From assembly GCF_905147365.1 (NCBI RefSeq), contig NC_056427.1:5275001-5339000 (forward strand): a stretch of DNA of 64,000 bases, given 5' to 3'. This DNA comes from Aricia agestis. Taxonomy: Eukaryota; Arthropoda; Insecta; Lepidoptera; Lycaenidae. Positions 1-9,874 of the stretch are shown piece after piece; the first letter of the stretch is position 1, and each line of letters starts with the position of its first letter. The notes below the pieces were generated by a model. It searched no databases, was not told the DNA's origin, and saw only the letters and a list, made by a program, of their open reading frames with translations. Position numbers and translations under genes: made by a program.

Positions 1-289
1 AACCGGCGTGAAACAGCGCTTGCGCTGTGTTTCGCCGAGTGAGTGAGTTTACCGGAGGCCCAATCCCCTACCCTATTCCCTTCCCTACCCTCCCCTATTC
101 CCTTCCCTTCACATCCCTACCCTCCCCTATTACCCTATTCCCTCTTAAAAGGCCGGCAACGCACCTGCAGCTCTTCTGAAGCTGCGAGTGTCCATGGGCG
201 ACGGAAGTTGCTTTCCATCAGGTGACCCGTTTACTCGTTTGCCCCCTTATTTCATAAAAAATAAAAAAAAATAATAAAAAAAAAATACA
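1..289 (+). mobile_element. SINE-like element, copy 1 (5' end outside window)
   Basis: First of eleven copies of one family. A full copy reads GTGGGAGAGCCATGCTTCGG at the left, then GGCCGGCTCGACCGG, a palindrome (CAGCGCTTGCGCTG), a block of C-rich runs (CCCTA/CCCTTCC), a conserved tail (CTGCAGCTCTTCTGATGCTG, then CATCAGGTGACCCGTTTGC) and an A-rich 3' end. The A tail and 5' truncations suggest LINE-driven retroposition. GGCTCGACC resembles a pol III B box, but no clear tRNA head is present. It may belong to a SINE group described from butterflies (the name Metulj comes to mind); this was not checked. Confidence 0.75.
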
Positions 290-295
290 ATGATA

Positions 296-362
296 ATACT
301 TTAAGGTATGTGTGTGATGTGTCATATAGAAGTTCTCACTGAAATTAGGTAATAGCGCTGAA
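296..362. mobile_element. Fragment of fold-back MITE (CAGGGTGTAAC family)
   Basis: Holds the arm motif GATAATACTTTAAGGTATGT and a GCGCTGAAAG stretch seen in the complete copies at 5.5 and 6.5 kb. The termini are missing. Confidence 0.45.
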
Positions 363-365
363 AGG

Positions 366-505
366 GTCCTTTTTAGGGTTCCGTTGCCAGAGGGTAAAAA
401 CGGGCTCCAATACAAAAAGCACAATTTTTTGCCTATTTTTTGCTCTATAACGGTACGAAACCCTTCGTGTGCGAATTCACCTCGCACTTGGCCGATTTTT
501 TTTAC
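366..505 (+). repeat. Fragment of the AGGGTTCCG...CACTTGGCCG repeat
   Basis: Starts TTTTTAGGGTTCCG and ends CGCACTTGGCCGATTTTTTT with most of the middle deleted. Longer copies lie at 1359-1806 and 39018-39672. The class is unknown; there are no inverted termini and no coding capacity. Confidence 0.6.
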
Positions 506-840
506 ATTTAATAAGTCCTAAAAGTACTAAAGCACCTTAATTATAATTCGAAAATGAAGTAATAAAAATCACGGAAGGTCCCAGAAAATGTACTTCCCAT
601 TTATACGACGACACCATTATGAATAATGTGACTAGTTAATACTGAAACCGAATCCTGCCTAATTGACAGCGAGGGGCCATAAATAGGCCAATAATGGACC
701 AATAAATAAACAGGCCAAATTATCGAGGGCCGGATTGCCCCTTGAAACCCGAAGACAGCTTTCCCGGTATTGATTTTGGTGAAGGCACTTATAGGTTCTA
801 GTTTTGGTTATCTAAAATGGCTACTATGATCCATTACATA
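506..840. other. No recognised feature
   Basis: AT-rich sequence. I see no ORF of note, repeat or splice pair here. Confidence 0.5.
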
Positions 841-1210
841 ACGCCTCCGTGGTCTAGTGGTATAGAGCGCGGCTCTTGACTCGGAGGTCGTGGGTTCGAT
901 TCCCGCGTTGGAAACATGTTAATTCCAAGTTTGGTTAGGACAATGCAGGCTGATCACCTGATTGTCTGACAAGTAAGATGATCCATGCGTCGGATGGGCA
1001 TGTAAAAAGTCGGTCCTGCGCCTGATCTCTCACCGGTCGTTTCGGTCTTCCGTCCCACTGGGTTATGAGAGTAAAGGAATAGAGAGTGCTCTTGTGTACT
1101 GTGCACACACTTGGGCACTATAAAATTACTCCTGCGTAGCTGGCCTGGTTTCAATGAAACCGGCCACCGTCACCGAAACCGGTGTGGGAGCTATTATTAT
1201 TATTATTACT
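841..1210 (+). mobile_element. tRNA-derived SINE, family 1
   Basis: The head carries an A-box-like GTGGTCTAGTGG and a B box GGTTCGATTCC with tRNA-like spacing. A conserved body follows (AATGCAGGCTGATCACCTGA, GATCCATGCGTCGGATGGGC) and an (ATT)n tail at about 1190-1208. The acceptor-stem halves do not pair, so it is a SINE head and not a working tRNA gene. Related copies lie at about 12060 and 18936. Confidence 0.8.
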
Positions 1211-1239
1211 ATGATCCATAATAAAATTGACACCTTTTT

Positions 1240-1358
1240 AACTTGAGCTGTATGTATGTAACGGAATCTTTTACCACGATTGTTGCCTATCTCCAGTAGT
1301 CTAATTAATTCGAAACTTTGCATACGTATTAAGAAACAATGCAACAATTTAATAGCGT
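1240..1358. repeat. Dispersed repeat fragment (CTATCTCCAGTA family)
   Basis: Shares CTATCTCCAGTAGTCTAAT and a CATACGTATTAAGA stretch with 41028-41120; a relative lies near 47600-47690. Class unknown. Confidence 0.4.
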
Positions 1359-1806
1359 GTTTTTTAGGGTTCCGCACCCAAAGGGTAAAAACGGGACCCT
1401 ATTACTGAGACTTCGATGTCTGTTCGTCTGTCCGTCTTTCCGTCTGTCTCCAGGCTGAAACTCCAGAACGGTAATAGTTAGGGAGTTGAAATTTTTACAG
1501 ATTATTTCTGTGGCCGCTATAACAACAAATACTAAAAACAAAATAAATTAAATATTTAAGGGGGGCTCCCATACGACAAACATAATTTTTTGCTCGATAT
1601 CAATTATGGCAACAGGTAGACACTTGAAACGTTCACAAAATACTCAGTTATATACCTAATTTAAAAATTAATTATAATATTTAAATAAAAAAACAAATTG
1701 AGGGGGCTCTCATACAAAAAAAACACATTTTTACCTATTTTTGCTCTATAATGGTACGGAACCCTTCGTGAGCGAGTCCAATTCGTACCTGGCTGATTTT
1801 TTAAAC
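1359..1806 (+). repeat. AGGGTTCCG...CTGGCTG repeat, near full
   Basis: Runs from TTTTTAGGGTTCCGCACCC through a CTGTCCGTC-rich tract to GGAACCCTTCGTGAGCGAGT and TACCTGGCTGATTTTTT. It has the same order of motifs as 39018-39672. No ORF. Confidence 0.55.
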
Positions 1807-1949
1807 TTTTGTATGGGCAAATTCCTGACGCGTGAGCGCTTGCCCGTACAAATCATGAAAAAAAATTGCGCCTTCAGCGCTGAGAAGGTATTTTCACAGT
1901 TAACTCTATATAAGGGACACGTACACACCCTAAAGTATTATTACTTAGT
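1807..1949. mobile_element. Fold-back MITE half (CAGGGTGTAAC family)
   Basis: One arm plus loop: GCGCTTGCCCGTACAAA, CAGCGCTGAGAAGG, then CACGTACACACCCTAAAGTA as in the complete copies at 5.5 and 6.5 kb. It abuts SINE-like copy 2. Confidence 0.55.
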
Positions 1950-2271
1950 TTTTTTATGAAGTAAGGGGGCAAACGAGCAAACGGGTCACCTGATGGAAAG
2001 CAACTTCCGTCGCGCATGGACACTCGCAGCATCAGATGAGCTGCAGGTGCGTTGCCGGCCTTTTAAGAGGGAATAGGGTAATAGGGGAGGGTAGGGATGG
2101 GAAGGGAATAGGGGATGGTAGGGAAGGGAATAGGGTAGGGGATTGGGCCTCCGGTAAACTCACTCACTCGGCGAAACACAGCGCTAGCGCTGTTGCACGC
2201 CGGTTTTCTGTGAGAACGTGGTATATCTCCGCTCGAGCCGGCCCATTCGTGCCGAAGCATGGCTCTCCCAC
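1950..2271 (-). mobile_element. SINE-like element, copy 2
   Basis: Full-length and reversed: T-rich left end, GGGGGCAAACGAGCAAACGG, a run of GGGTA/GGGAA tracts, the palindrome, and GCATGGCTCTCCCAC at the right end. Confidence 0.75.
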
Positions 2272-2289
2272 TTCTATTTTTAAAGTTTG

Positions 2290-2440
2290 TATATAAATAC
2301 TAAATGACGCCTGCAACTCCAAAATCGCGCGAGAACCGTACATTTTTCAAAACAAAAACTATCCTATGTCTTTTCCGAGGCTCAAAGTATCTCCATACCA
2401 AACTTCATCTAAATCGAATAATAATACGGGCAGATACACT
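2290..2440 (-). mobile_element. Degenerate Helitron-like fragment
   Basis: Reversed GACGCCTGCAACTCC, GAGAACCGTACATTTTTC and CTCAAAGTATCTCCATACCA. This is the common ATACTAATATTATAAATGCG family; both ends are eroded. Confidence 0.45.
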
Positions 2441-2610
2441 TTTACTTTTTTAACCGACTTCGAAAAAGGAGGAGGTTATTATGTAATATTAGTAAGGATA
2501 CAGATAATGTGGCTTTCTGTCGGTAAAAGAATTATCAAAATCGGTTTATAAAATCCAGCGACTTCTACAACGTCAAAAACATTACCTCTTTATAGAATTT
2601 GTATAGAAAC

Positions 2611-2916
2611 CATTATATGGTTAATACCCACCTAGGGGTATAGAGCAACAATCTCGAGCTGTCAAACGAAACCGAAATTGATTTACGTATGTGTGTTATT
2701 TGTTTACGTATACACATTACACTTACACAAGCATCTTTCTAAGAGATTGAATTGTCAACGTGCCGATAAGTGCCGACTGGACGTCAAAAAGATGACAAAA
2801 ATTTGTTCTGCTGTCATGTATCACACGTCTCTTTTTACCACGCAGTGTTACTGATAGTGACATCTCTCTTGCTCAGGCCTTTGTTTCTCTATTCAGCTAG
2901 GCATATTAACTTTATG
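2611..2916 (+). mobile_element. hAT-like MITE (CATAAAGTTAATATACC family), copy 1
   Basis: 306 bp. The left end is a decayed CATTATATGGTTAATACC and the right end is CATATTAACTTTATG. It is flanked by the exact 8-bp duplication ATAGAAAC (2603-2610 and 2917-2924). An 8-bp target duplication fits the hAT superfamily. No transposase. Confidence 0.7.
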
Positions 2917-2963
2917 ATAGAAACTGTCTTGGACTCCAATAAAACTGTACTTTTTTGTTGCAG

Positions 2964-3001
2964 ATCTCAAATTGACCAACAAACTCAGCAATACCCTGAC
3001 G
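2964..3001 (+). other. Candidate 38-nt micro-exon
   Basis: A pyrimidine run ending TTTTTTGTTGCAG lies just before 2964 and GGTAAGT spans 3001-3007, both close to ideal splice sites. Two of three frames through it are open (one reads SQIDQQTQQYPD, another LKLTNKLSNTLT). No partner exon was found in the window, so this may be chance or a small exon of an unseen gene. Confidence 0.3.
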
Positions 3002-3395
3002 GTAAGTGCATCCCATGGTTATTTTGCAAAACATACTAAAGTATAATGTTATAAATACGAAAATGTATCTGTATTTCTGTTTGTATATTGTTATGCATAA
3101 CATGTTAAGATATATCTTAATGCTTAAACCAGTGAACCAGTTTAGATAAAATTTGACTTTTTAATTAGGGTACATGCTCCTTTTAGAAGTCGGTTAAAAA
3201 TAAATCAGAGACCCGTAAATGTTTTTACGATTCCGACGTCGAGTATAACTCGAGAAATTAAATATTTTTACAGTTCCGAAATAATTTTCCCGAAAATATT
3301 AAAATTTGTTATCTTTCAAAATTTTAATGTTTAATTTGGAAATGAAACATACAAAAACATTGTATGTTTTATTTCCGGAATTTGGACGAGTCGAA

Positions 3396-3623
3396 TAGCT
3401 TTGTCCACACTTTGCCTTTTTCTGTTCGTCAAAGGCATGCGTTATAGCGCAGTCAACAGCGAACGTGAGGCATGCCCGCGACGCATGCCCTCTGACCGTA
3501 TCCAAGACTTCAAAAATGACAATATTGGCGTTGCGTTCTTTGACGCATTCAATTATTGAATGCGCCAATATGAAAGTTGATGACGAAAATTGAAGATGAA
3601 AGTGCACAGTGTAGACAGAGCTA
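3396..3623 (+). mobile_element. MITE with TAGCTTTGTCCACAC termini, copy 1
   Basis: 228 bp between TAGCTTTGTCCACAC and GTGTAGACAGAGCTA. It contains GGCATGCGTTATAGCGCAGT and AATTGAAGATGAAAGTGCAC. The TA at each end could be a TA target duplication. This family's right end is the monomer of the 76-bp satellite at 45.5 kb. Confidence 0.7.
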
Positions 3624-3663
3624 ATGATTCTTATGGCACACTTAGCATGGATTGGGTGAGGGA

Positions 3664-3912
3664 TTATCTATACTAATATTATAAATGCGACAGTGTGTCT
3701 GTCTGTCTCTTGCCTCTTCACGCCCCAACCACTGAACCGATTTTGCTGAAATTTGGTATGGAGAGAGAGGTCCCGGGAAAGGACATAATATTAAGATACT
3801 TTTATCTCCATACTTCAGAAAAATCAGTTCAGCGATTTGGACGTGAAGAGGTAACAGACAGACAGAAACAATTTCGCATTTATAATATCAGTATAGGTAA
3901 TTTCGTGTTGTA
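3664..3912. mobile_element. Two Helitron-like ends in inverted arrangement
   Basis: Begins TATACTAATATTATAAATGC with a CTGTCTGT tract and ends in reverse with AATTTCGCATTTATAATATC, so a forward and a reverse copy are joined. The middle carries the usual CCGATTTTGCTGAAATTTGG. Confidence 0.5.
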
Positions 3913-3915
3913 ATA

Positions 3916-4149
3916 TCTATATATATAAAACTCAAAGGTGACTGATTGACATAGTGATCTATCAACGCACAGCCCAAACCACTGGACGAATCGAGCTGAA
4001 ATTTGGCATGCAGGAATATGTTATGACGCAGGCATCCGCTAAGAAAGGATTTTGATAAATTCCAACCCTAAGGGGTTCAAATAGGGGATGAAAGTTTATA
4101 TATAATAATAATACTTCTTAACGCGATCGAAGCCGCGGGCAAAAGCTCG
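3916..4149 (+). mobile_element. Non-autonomous Helitron-like element, family 1
   Basis: Begins TCTATATATATAAAACTCAA after an A. It ends with a small hairpin region (CGCGATCGAAGCCGCG) followed by CTCG, a one-base variant of the CTAG end, and a T. A 5' TC, a 3' hairpin plus CTRR and insertion between A and T are Helitron hallmarks. A second copy lies at 25248. Confidence 0.6.
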
Positions 4150-5050
4150 TTATTTTACAAATCGCTTTATTTTCACACCGACCGCAATTTTCCCACGAAA
4201 AAGGTTACTTAACTATTAAACCCTAATTTTAACTCGCTGATGCGTAAAACACGACCTTATGTTGATTACATAAGGTTCATTTTGGAATATTGTAATGACC
4301 ATAGACAATATAGTGAATAGAAGCGACGGAGCGAAAAAAGGTTTGAGGTCAAGCTAACGGTACGCGTGAAATATTTGTGTTTTAGTGAAAATATAGGATT
4401 TGTATGACTAGCTAGAAAGAAAGGGATTTAATTCATACTCCTAATAGTAGGGGAGGGGTGGCTATTTGTGTAGTCACTCGAGTCTCATGGAGACCTAGTA
4501 GGTTTTGTACATTAGGTAAAGCTGATAAAAAAATAATAAGAGCGTTTTTTTTATTTTAGCGGTGGGTTCAGAAACTGCAGCCATTTTAAAGTTTTGAAAA
4601 AGAAAATATATTCAGAATATTGCTTATTTAGGTAAACTAGAGATCGCCCAATGGTCGAAATTCGACCTTAGTATCAACGACATTAGGACTACTACCTTTA
4701 GGTAAATTATAAATATATTTTAGACAACAAAGACTAAATCATTTAGTTTAGTGCAAAATAAAATATCTGCGAAGCTTAGTTAGGAAAATATGAAGCTTTA
4801 TTTTTTTTATATTTTAAAATGTCCCTACAGGCTTACCTAACCTTTGAATCATCAGTGCTTTTTATGGAAGCTTCTTTGGGGTATACTAAACATCACCTAT
4901 CTTAATCTGAAAAATCCGATGACATTTTAATATTTAAAAAAAAATAACCCACCACGTGAGAAATCTGATTTCTATACCATGATGACTAGACACATGTCGG
5001 AAACCTATAGCTTGTCCCGAAATCCCCTCTTCCCCTCCCCAACTATGTGA
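4150..5050. other. Mostly unrecognised, with a short repeat fragment
   Basis: AT-rich. Positions 4636-4720 match the start of the ~500-bp repeat seen at 14720-15283 and 32652-33135 (AGATCGCCCAATGGTCGAAA). Nothing else was recognised. Confidence 0.5.
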
Positions 5051-5216
5051 ATAAAATTCTCGTGTCACAACTCACATTGTTTGTGCGCGAACTCCTCCAA
5101 AACGGCTCAACCGATTTTAATGTGTACATTTGTTAAGCCTGTGAATAGGCTACTTTTTAAATTGAAACTAGAAATAATAATTTATATGGCAATATAACGT
5201 TTACCGGGTCAGCTAG
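5051..5216 (+). mobile_element. Helitron-like element, family 2 (shortened)
   Basis: Starts near AAAATTCTCGTGTCACAA and ends ACCGGGTCAGCTAG followed by T. It is a shortened relative of 55111-55418. Confidence 0.5.
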
Positions 5217-5400
5217 TAATATTATAAATTCGAAAGTTGTCTGTCTGTTATTACCTCTTAACGCCCAAACTGCTGAACCGATTCTGCTGGAATTTGATAA
5301 TATAGGACATATTGTGAGCTCTGGGAAAGGACTTAGGATACTTTTTATCCCGGAAAAATGAACGGTTCCCGCGCGATGAACGGAGGCGGGCGTCATCTAG
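5217..5400 (+). mobile_element. Helitron-like element (ATACTAATATTATAAATGCG family)
   Basis: Runs from TAATATTATAAATTCGAAAG through CCGATTCTGCTGG to the end GCGGGCGTCATCTAG and T. It sits directly behind the previous element in the same orientation. Confidence 0.55.
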
Positions 5401-5511
5401 TCGTCGATAAAAGTATCGAAAACCAAACAACAGAGCATGCTTTTCCGCTGCCTGGTAGAAAGAGGCACCTTACGAATTTTCGATCAGTAGTTGGTACTAC
5501 TAATATATAGT

Positions 5512-5768
5512 GTGTAACAAAAATAAGTGATAATACTTTAGGGTGTGTACGTGTTTCTAGTAGAGAGTTCACTGTGAAAGTAGCAGCTCTGAAAGACGAA
5601 TTTTTTTTTTCACTTTTGTATTCGCAAGGGCCCGAGCGTCACGAGTTTCCTCATACAAAAGTGAAAAAAAAATTTGGTCTTTCAGCGCTGCAACTTTCAC
5701 AGTGAAATCTCTACAAGGAACACGTATACACCCTAAAGTATTATCACTTATTTTTGTTACACCCTGTA
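5512..5768. mobile_element. Fold-back MITE (CAGGGTGTAAC family), copy 1
   Basis: About 257 bp, almost all inverted repeat: arms of roughly 100 nt run from GTGTAACAAAAATAAGTGAT to ATCACTTATTTTTGTTACAC around a short loop (CGCAAGGGCCCGAGCGTCAC). TA at both ends suggests TA-targeted, mariner-like insertion. Confidence 0.75.
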
Positions 5769-5777
5769 TATTCTGTG

Positions 5778-5954
5778 TCAGTAGGCTTAGCATGGTATGG
5801 TGACCATGCTAATCCTTCTAAAGCGGATTTTTTCTGCGGAAGAATGGACAAAGTGACATGTTGACAAAAGTAACCCGCCATTTTATCACTAAAATCTGTC
5901 AGTATATCGATTCTTTCCCGTTTGACGTTTATAATGTTGTTATGCTAAGCCTGC
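5778..5954. mobile_element. MITE with GGCTTAGCAT / ATGCTAAGCC ends
   Basis: Inverted ends AGGCTTAGCATGGTATGG and TTATGCTAAGCCTG, with AACCCGCCATTTTATCAC inside. A reversed relative lies at 8897-9040. Confidence 0.5.
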
Positions 5955-6235
5955 AGGTCACGTGTCCCAAAATTGCACGCTGCTAAAAAAGCTTTCTCTT
6001 CGACAAATATAAAATTATCGCTATCCTAAAACACATTATGTAAGAAGATAAGTTCAGTTTTATTTTACCTTTGCTTCTACGAGACTGACCCTAATATCTT
6101 TGGAAATAAGATTGTAAATAACTCTAGCTGAAAGAACACTGAATTTATTACAGAGTAACAAGTTCAGAAACGTGACTCCCATTGGTCGGTGCAGACGAGA
6201 GATTTCTCGATGTAAGCATAAGTAAGGCTCAAATA

Positions 6236-6430
6236 ACTCCATTCACACCGTCGCGGAATGGAATGGAAGCGACTTGTCATCTCACTGTGTAACCACCCGA
6301 CCGCGCGTTCGGGCGGACGCATAATATAAATCCAGCCTTCAGACAGCTTTGAGAGCTGCCGCTGCCATAGATAGATAATCTGTTGATTTTGGTTCAATTT
6401 ATACCGTCGCGGAATGGAATGGAAGCGCCT
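6236..6430. repeat. Pair of 25-bp direct repeats
   Basis: CCGTCGCGGAATGGAATGGA followed by AGCG occurs at about 6249 and 6405, 156 bp apart. The spacer has no recognised feature. Confidence 0.6.
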
Positions 6431-6495
6431 TTTTGCCACGAAACTGAACTCAGCACAATGAACTTTATGACAACAGTATGACACACAATTATACA

Positions 6496-6754
6496 GGGTG
6501 TAACAAAAATAAGTGATAATACTTTAGGGTGTGTACGTGTTCCTTGTAGAGAGTTCACTGTGAAAGTAGCAGCGCTGAAAGACCAAAAAATTTTTCACTT
6601 TTGTATGGGGAAACTCGTGACGCTCGGGCCATTGCCCATACAAAAGTGAAAAAAAAATTCGTCTTTCAGAGCTGCTACTTTAACAGTGAACTCTCTACAA
6701 GGAACACGTACACACCCTAAAGTATTATCACTTATTTTTGTTACACACTGTATA
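6496..6754. mobile_element. Fold-back MITE (CAGGGTGTAAC family), copy 2
   Basis: TA, then CAGGGTGTAACAAAAATAAG at the left and GTTACACACTG then TA at the right, with ~100-nt arms. It is very similar to copy 1 less than 1 kb away. Confidence 0.8.
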
Positions 6755-7470
6755 CGATCGCGCGGCAACCGCGCGGCTCGTTTTAGTATAGAAGTCGCGC
6801 GGCTGCCGCACTACTCGCGACTTAGGTAGGATTTTACCAAACACACATAAAACTTAGTTCCCATTGAACGCGTTCATGTTGCGACGTAAATCTCGTTTTG
6901 TTTCGATTGGATTTCACAGACTTCTTTTGATCGCGATTATTAAATCTAAGTTTACGTGACGTCACGCGATTATATCACATTTTTTCATCATTTTAAAGCC
7001 TTTTCATGTTCATTAAACTACAAAATAGCAAGAAACAATACATAAACTAACAAACGCATGTGTCAAAACTGTCATCTTGACATTTATTTTGTCTATGTTT
7101 TTCGTTCCGCCATGACAGGCCTTGAACGGGTTTTATGACGTTAAGCTCCGAACTTCGGGCGTTCAGAAGATAAAACTTGGGTTTGCTTTGAACACGTTCC
7201 ATTTCTTTGGTGAAATCGCCCCTTATTGCGAAGGCAGCCTAAAGAGAGACTACCTGTGGGAATATCAGTGGTGGCCACAAAGCAAGATGTTCCGAAAAAA
7301 GAAGCCCGTCTGCACAAATCCGACGCCCTAGGGTCTCATTTCTATAAATAATGTAATTTCATTAGTCGACTACCTGACAAATCGCAGTAATTACCTAATT
7401 GAAAACATTTATTATCCATTAAAAATATGTTAAGTGGCTTTCTTATTAAATAACTATTAATGTACATTAT
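6755..7470. other. Unrecognised, with a GC-rich hairpin at the left
   Basis: 6757-6825 is GC-rich with short complementary blocks (GCGCGGCAACCGCGCGG, GCGCGGCTGCCGC). The rest, including a 69-codon open frame at 7122-7331, shows no known motif and is probably non-coding. Confidence 0.4.
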
Positions 7471-7620
7471 ATCCATACTAATGTTATAAATGCAAAGTGT
7501 GTCTGTCTGTATGTCAGTCTGACTACTAAAATGATTGTGCTGAGGTATAGAGATAATCCCGGAAAAGGACATAGGATACAAAGTATTTTGGAAAAATTTA
7601 TGGTTGCCGCGCGATAAATC
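7471..7620 (+). mobile_element. Helitron-like fragment
   Basis: TCCATACTAATGTTATAAAT plus a CTGTCTGTATG tract, ending near GCCGCGCGATAAATCT. It is a short decayed copy. Confidence 0.5.
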
Positions 7621-7623
7621 TAA

Positions 7624-7893
7624 TCTTTACCTATTATAAAATTCTCGTGTCACAATGATTTTTACCAAATTTTAATCTTATATTATTGGGTACTTTTTAT
7701 ATTGATAAGTGCATTGCTTGAATAAAGATTAGTAAATTATTACAACTCGAGACTGACGGCGATCATTGTTTGTACTTTTGTACGACGGGATAGCGATGGA
7801 CGTTGCCATGGTAACATACTATTAAGTCACTTCAATAAAATAATATGGGCGAAATACTTTACATAGCAAAACAACATTTGTCGGGATAGATAG
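7624..7893 (+). mobile_element. Helitron-like element, family 2
   Basis: Begins TC after A and reads AAAATTCTCGTGTCACAATG. It holds GGACGTTGCCATGGTAACAT and ends near ATAG (a decayed CTAG) and T. It pairs with 55111-55418. Confidence 0.55.
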
Positions 7894-7905
7894 TAATATC
7901 ATATA

Positions 7906-8225
7906 CTAGATGTTCCGCGCGGCTTCGTCCGCGTAAATTAGATATTTTACAGACAAATTAGTCCACAAAATCTGCGCCAAATAACAGTAAAATTGCTCCA
8001 GTAGTTCGTGGCATAAGCCCTATCAAATAATTGCCCTCCGTTTTTTCCACATTTTCCTCTATTTCTTCGCTCCTATTAGTCTTAGCATCATAAAATATAG
8101 CATATAGCCTTCCTCGATAAATGGGCTATCTAACACTGAAAGAATTTTTCAAATCGGACCAGTAGTTCCTGAGATTAGCGCGTTCAAACAAACAAACTCT
8201 TCCGCTTTATAATATTAAGTATAGA
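7906..8225 (-). mobile_element. Helitron-like element, family 3
   Basis: On the minus strand it begins TCTATACTTAATATTATAAA and ends in a GC hairpin region (CGCGGACGAAGCCGCGCGG) followed by AACATCTAG. It sits between A and T. The second copy, 48052-48407, has the same ends. Confidence 0.65.
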
Positions 8226-8251
8226 TAGTAAAATTGCCACCAGGCAAACGT

Positions 8252-8541
8252 CTTAGGCTGGCCGCTGGCCGCTGGCCGCAAACGCACGTTTTCCATATTC
8301 GATTTTTGAATTTGTTTTCCGTATTCGGAATTCTGTGAGACTATCGCAAACGTTAGTTTTTAAAACGCGCTAAACGCGCCGGCTTGCATTTAAAACGTAC
8401 GTACGGAATTCATTCGTTCTGAATTCATTCAAAAACGGCAGCCGGCAGTTAATGTATTTTCTACTGATGTCATGCTTTTGGATTTCCGAATATGGAAAAT
8501 GAATTCGGAAATCGCATACATAAGCGTATGCGGACGACCTA
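8252..8541. mobile_element. MITE with TTAGG...CCTAA inverted ends
   Basis: Ends are TTAGGCTGGCCGC and GCGGACGACCTAA. Further in, CGTTTTCCATATTCG is mirrored by CGAATATGGAAAATG. The left end carries a short GCTGGCC tandem repeat. Confidence 0.5.
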
Positions 8542-8556
8542 ATCGTTCGTCTAAAT

Positions 8557-8727
8557 CAGTCTTCCCCAAACTGGGCGATAACGCCCCCTTGTGGGCGCTG
8601 AAGGTCTTAAGGGTGTGGGACGGTGTGGGCGCGTTCATCTGAATGCATTTTAAATTGAAACAATGGGGCGCTAAACATAATTTGTTCTCAAAATGGGCAG
8701 CAGACTAAATGAGTTTGGGAACGCCTG
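8557..8727. mobile_element. hAT-like MITE with exact 8-bp duplication
   Basis: 171 bp from CAGTCTTCCCCAAACTGGGC to GAGTTTGGGAACGCCTG, flanked on both sides by GTCTAAAT. CAG...CTG ends with an 8-bp duplication match hAT elements. Confidence 0.75.
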
Positions 8728-8896
8728 GTCTAAATTTAATCACTTGTGTCCCAAAGTTACATATGCTTAATACTTTCGGGACATTGGGACTTTTAAACTA
8801 ATGAGAGGTTTTGTACATGGGATTATAAAGTTGTTGCCGGTTCCCAATTTTAATCCTGCTATTTAAAATTGGAACGATTAACTAAAACTTGGATCT

Positions 8897-9040
8897 GCAG
8901 GGTTAGCATAAGAATATTAGAAACCGGAAAGGATCGACATACTGACAGATTTTAGTCACAAAATGGCGGGTTACCTGTGTCAATCTGTCACTTTGTCTAT
9001 TCTTCCGAAAAAAGAGACCGCTATGGTGACCATAATAAGA
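8897..9040. mobile_element. MITE fragment, relative of 5778-5954
   Basis: CAGGGTTAGCATAAGAATAT, AAAATGGCGGGTTACCTGTG and ATGGTGACCAT match the earlier element in reverse. The right end is unclear. Confidence 0.4.
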
Positions 9041-9049
9041 CTACTAGAA

Positions 9050-9285
9050 GTCAAACTGCTTAGTTTCATCTGTGTGTAAAAATATGTGTACGTATACACA
9101 TACACAAGCATGATTGAACATGATTTCTATGAGATTAAATTGTGCCGACGTGCCGACTGGACGTCAAAAAAAGAGTGCTGCTGTCATGTATCACACGTCT
9201 CTTTTTACCACGCAGTGTTACTGATAGTGACATCTCTCAGCTCAGGCCTTTGTTTCTCTATTCCGCTAGGTATATTAACTTTATG
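9050..9285 (+). mobile_element. hAT-like MITE (CATAAAG family), left-truncated
   Basis: It has the internal part and right end of the 2611 element, ending CTAGGTATATTAACTTTATG. The left terminus is missing. Confidence 0.6.
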
Positions 9286-9287
9286 GT

Positions 9288-9523
9288 AAATACACGCTGT
9301 AAGAATATTATTTACAAATAATGCGAAAAATAGTTTATCGCCCGGGAACCGCACATTTCTCCGGGATAAAAAGCATTCTATGTCCTTTCCGGCCAAATTT
9401 CAGCAAAATCGGTTCAGCGGTTTGGGAAAGTGTAACTGACAGGCAAGCAGATAGGCAATTTTCCAGCACAGAGCCGGGAAATAATAATGAATTATTGCTA
9501 AGAAAACTCTCGATCATGTCAGA
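9288..9523. repeat. 236-bp direct duplication, copy A
   Basis: AAATACACGCTGTAAGAATA to CTCGATCATGTCAGA. It recurs at 9875-10110 with only a handful of differences. Its body is a reversed Helitron-like sequence (GCATTCTATGTCCTTTCCGG, AAAATCGGTTCAGCGGTTTG). Confidence 0.8.
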
Positions 9524-9874
9524 AAAATATTTACACCTCTATTCGTCAGGGTTAAAAACACAATTTCACAAAAACAACAACAAAATTTCATCAAAGCTGC
9601 ATTCAAAATAATATGGCGGACATAAAACAATAGACGATCCCTATTCACTGGTCTCTATGCTCTATAGTCTATGTTTTGGAACAATAAGTTCAAGACCTAG
9701 AGCATTATTCCATCTTTTAGCAAACGAAATTGGTCCTTAAATCTTTGGAGTAAAGGTCATTTCAGATGTAAAAAAGCTGTGAATGTACATCCAAACAACA
9801 TCATTGTCTCGTATCTCGCATCTCACTGTCCTACGAGGGAAAAGACTGTAAGACATATTTTTACATTTTTTTTT
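9524..9874. other. Spacer between duplicated copies
   Basis: Unique sequence with a T run at 9864-9874. Nothing recognised. Confidence 0.5.

Noticed and set aside
1..290. Telomere-like GGGTA/GGGAA repeats
   Set aside because: The irregular G-runs are an internal block of the SINE-like family at many dispersed sites; insect telomeres are TTAGG arrays.
841..915. tRNA gene with A and B boxes
   Set aside because: Acceptor-stem halves do not pair and the head continues into a conserved SINE body. The same applies at 18488, 18936 and the minus-strand head near 47250.
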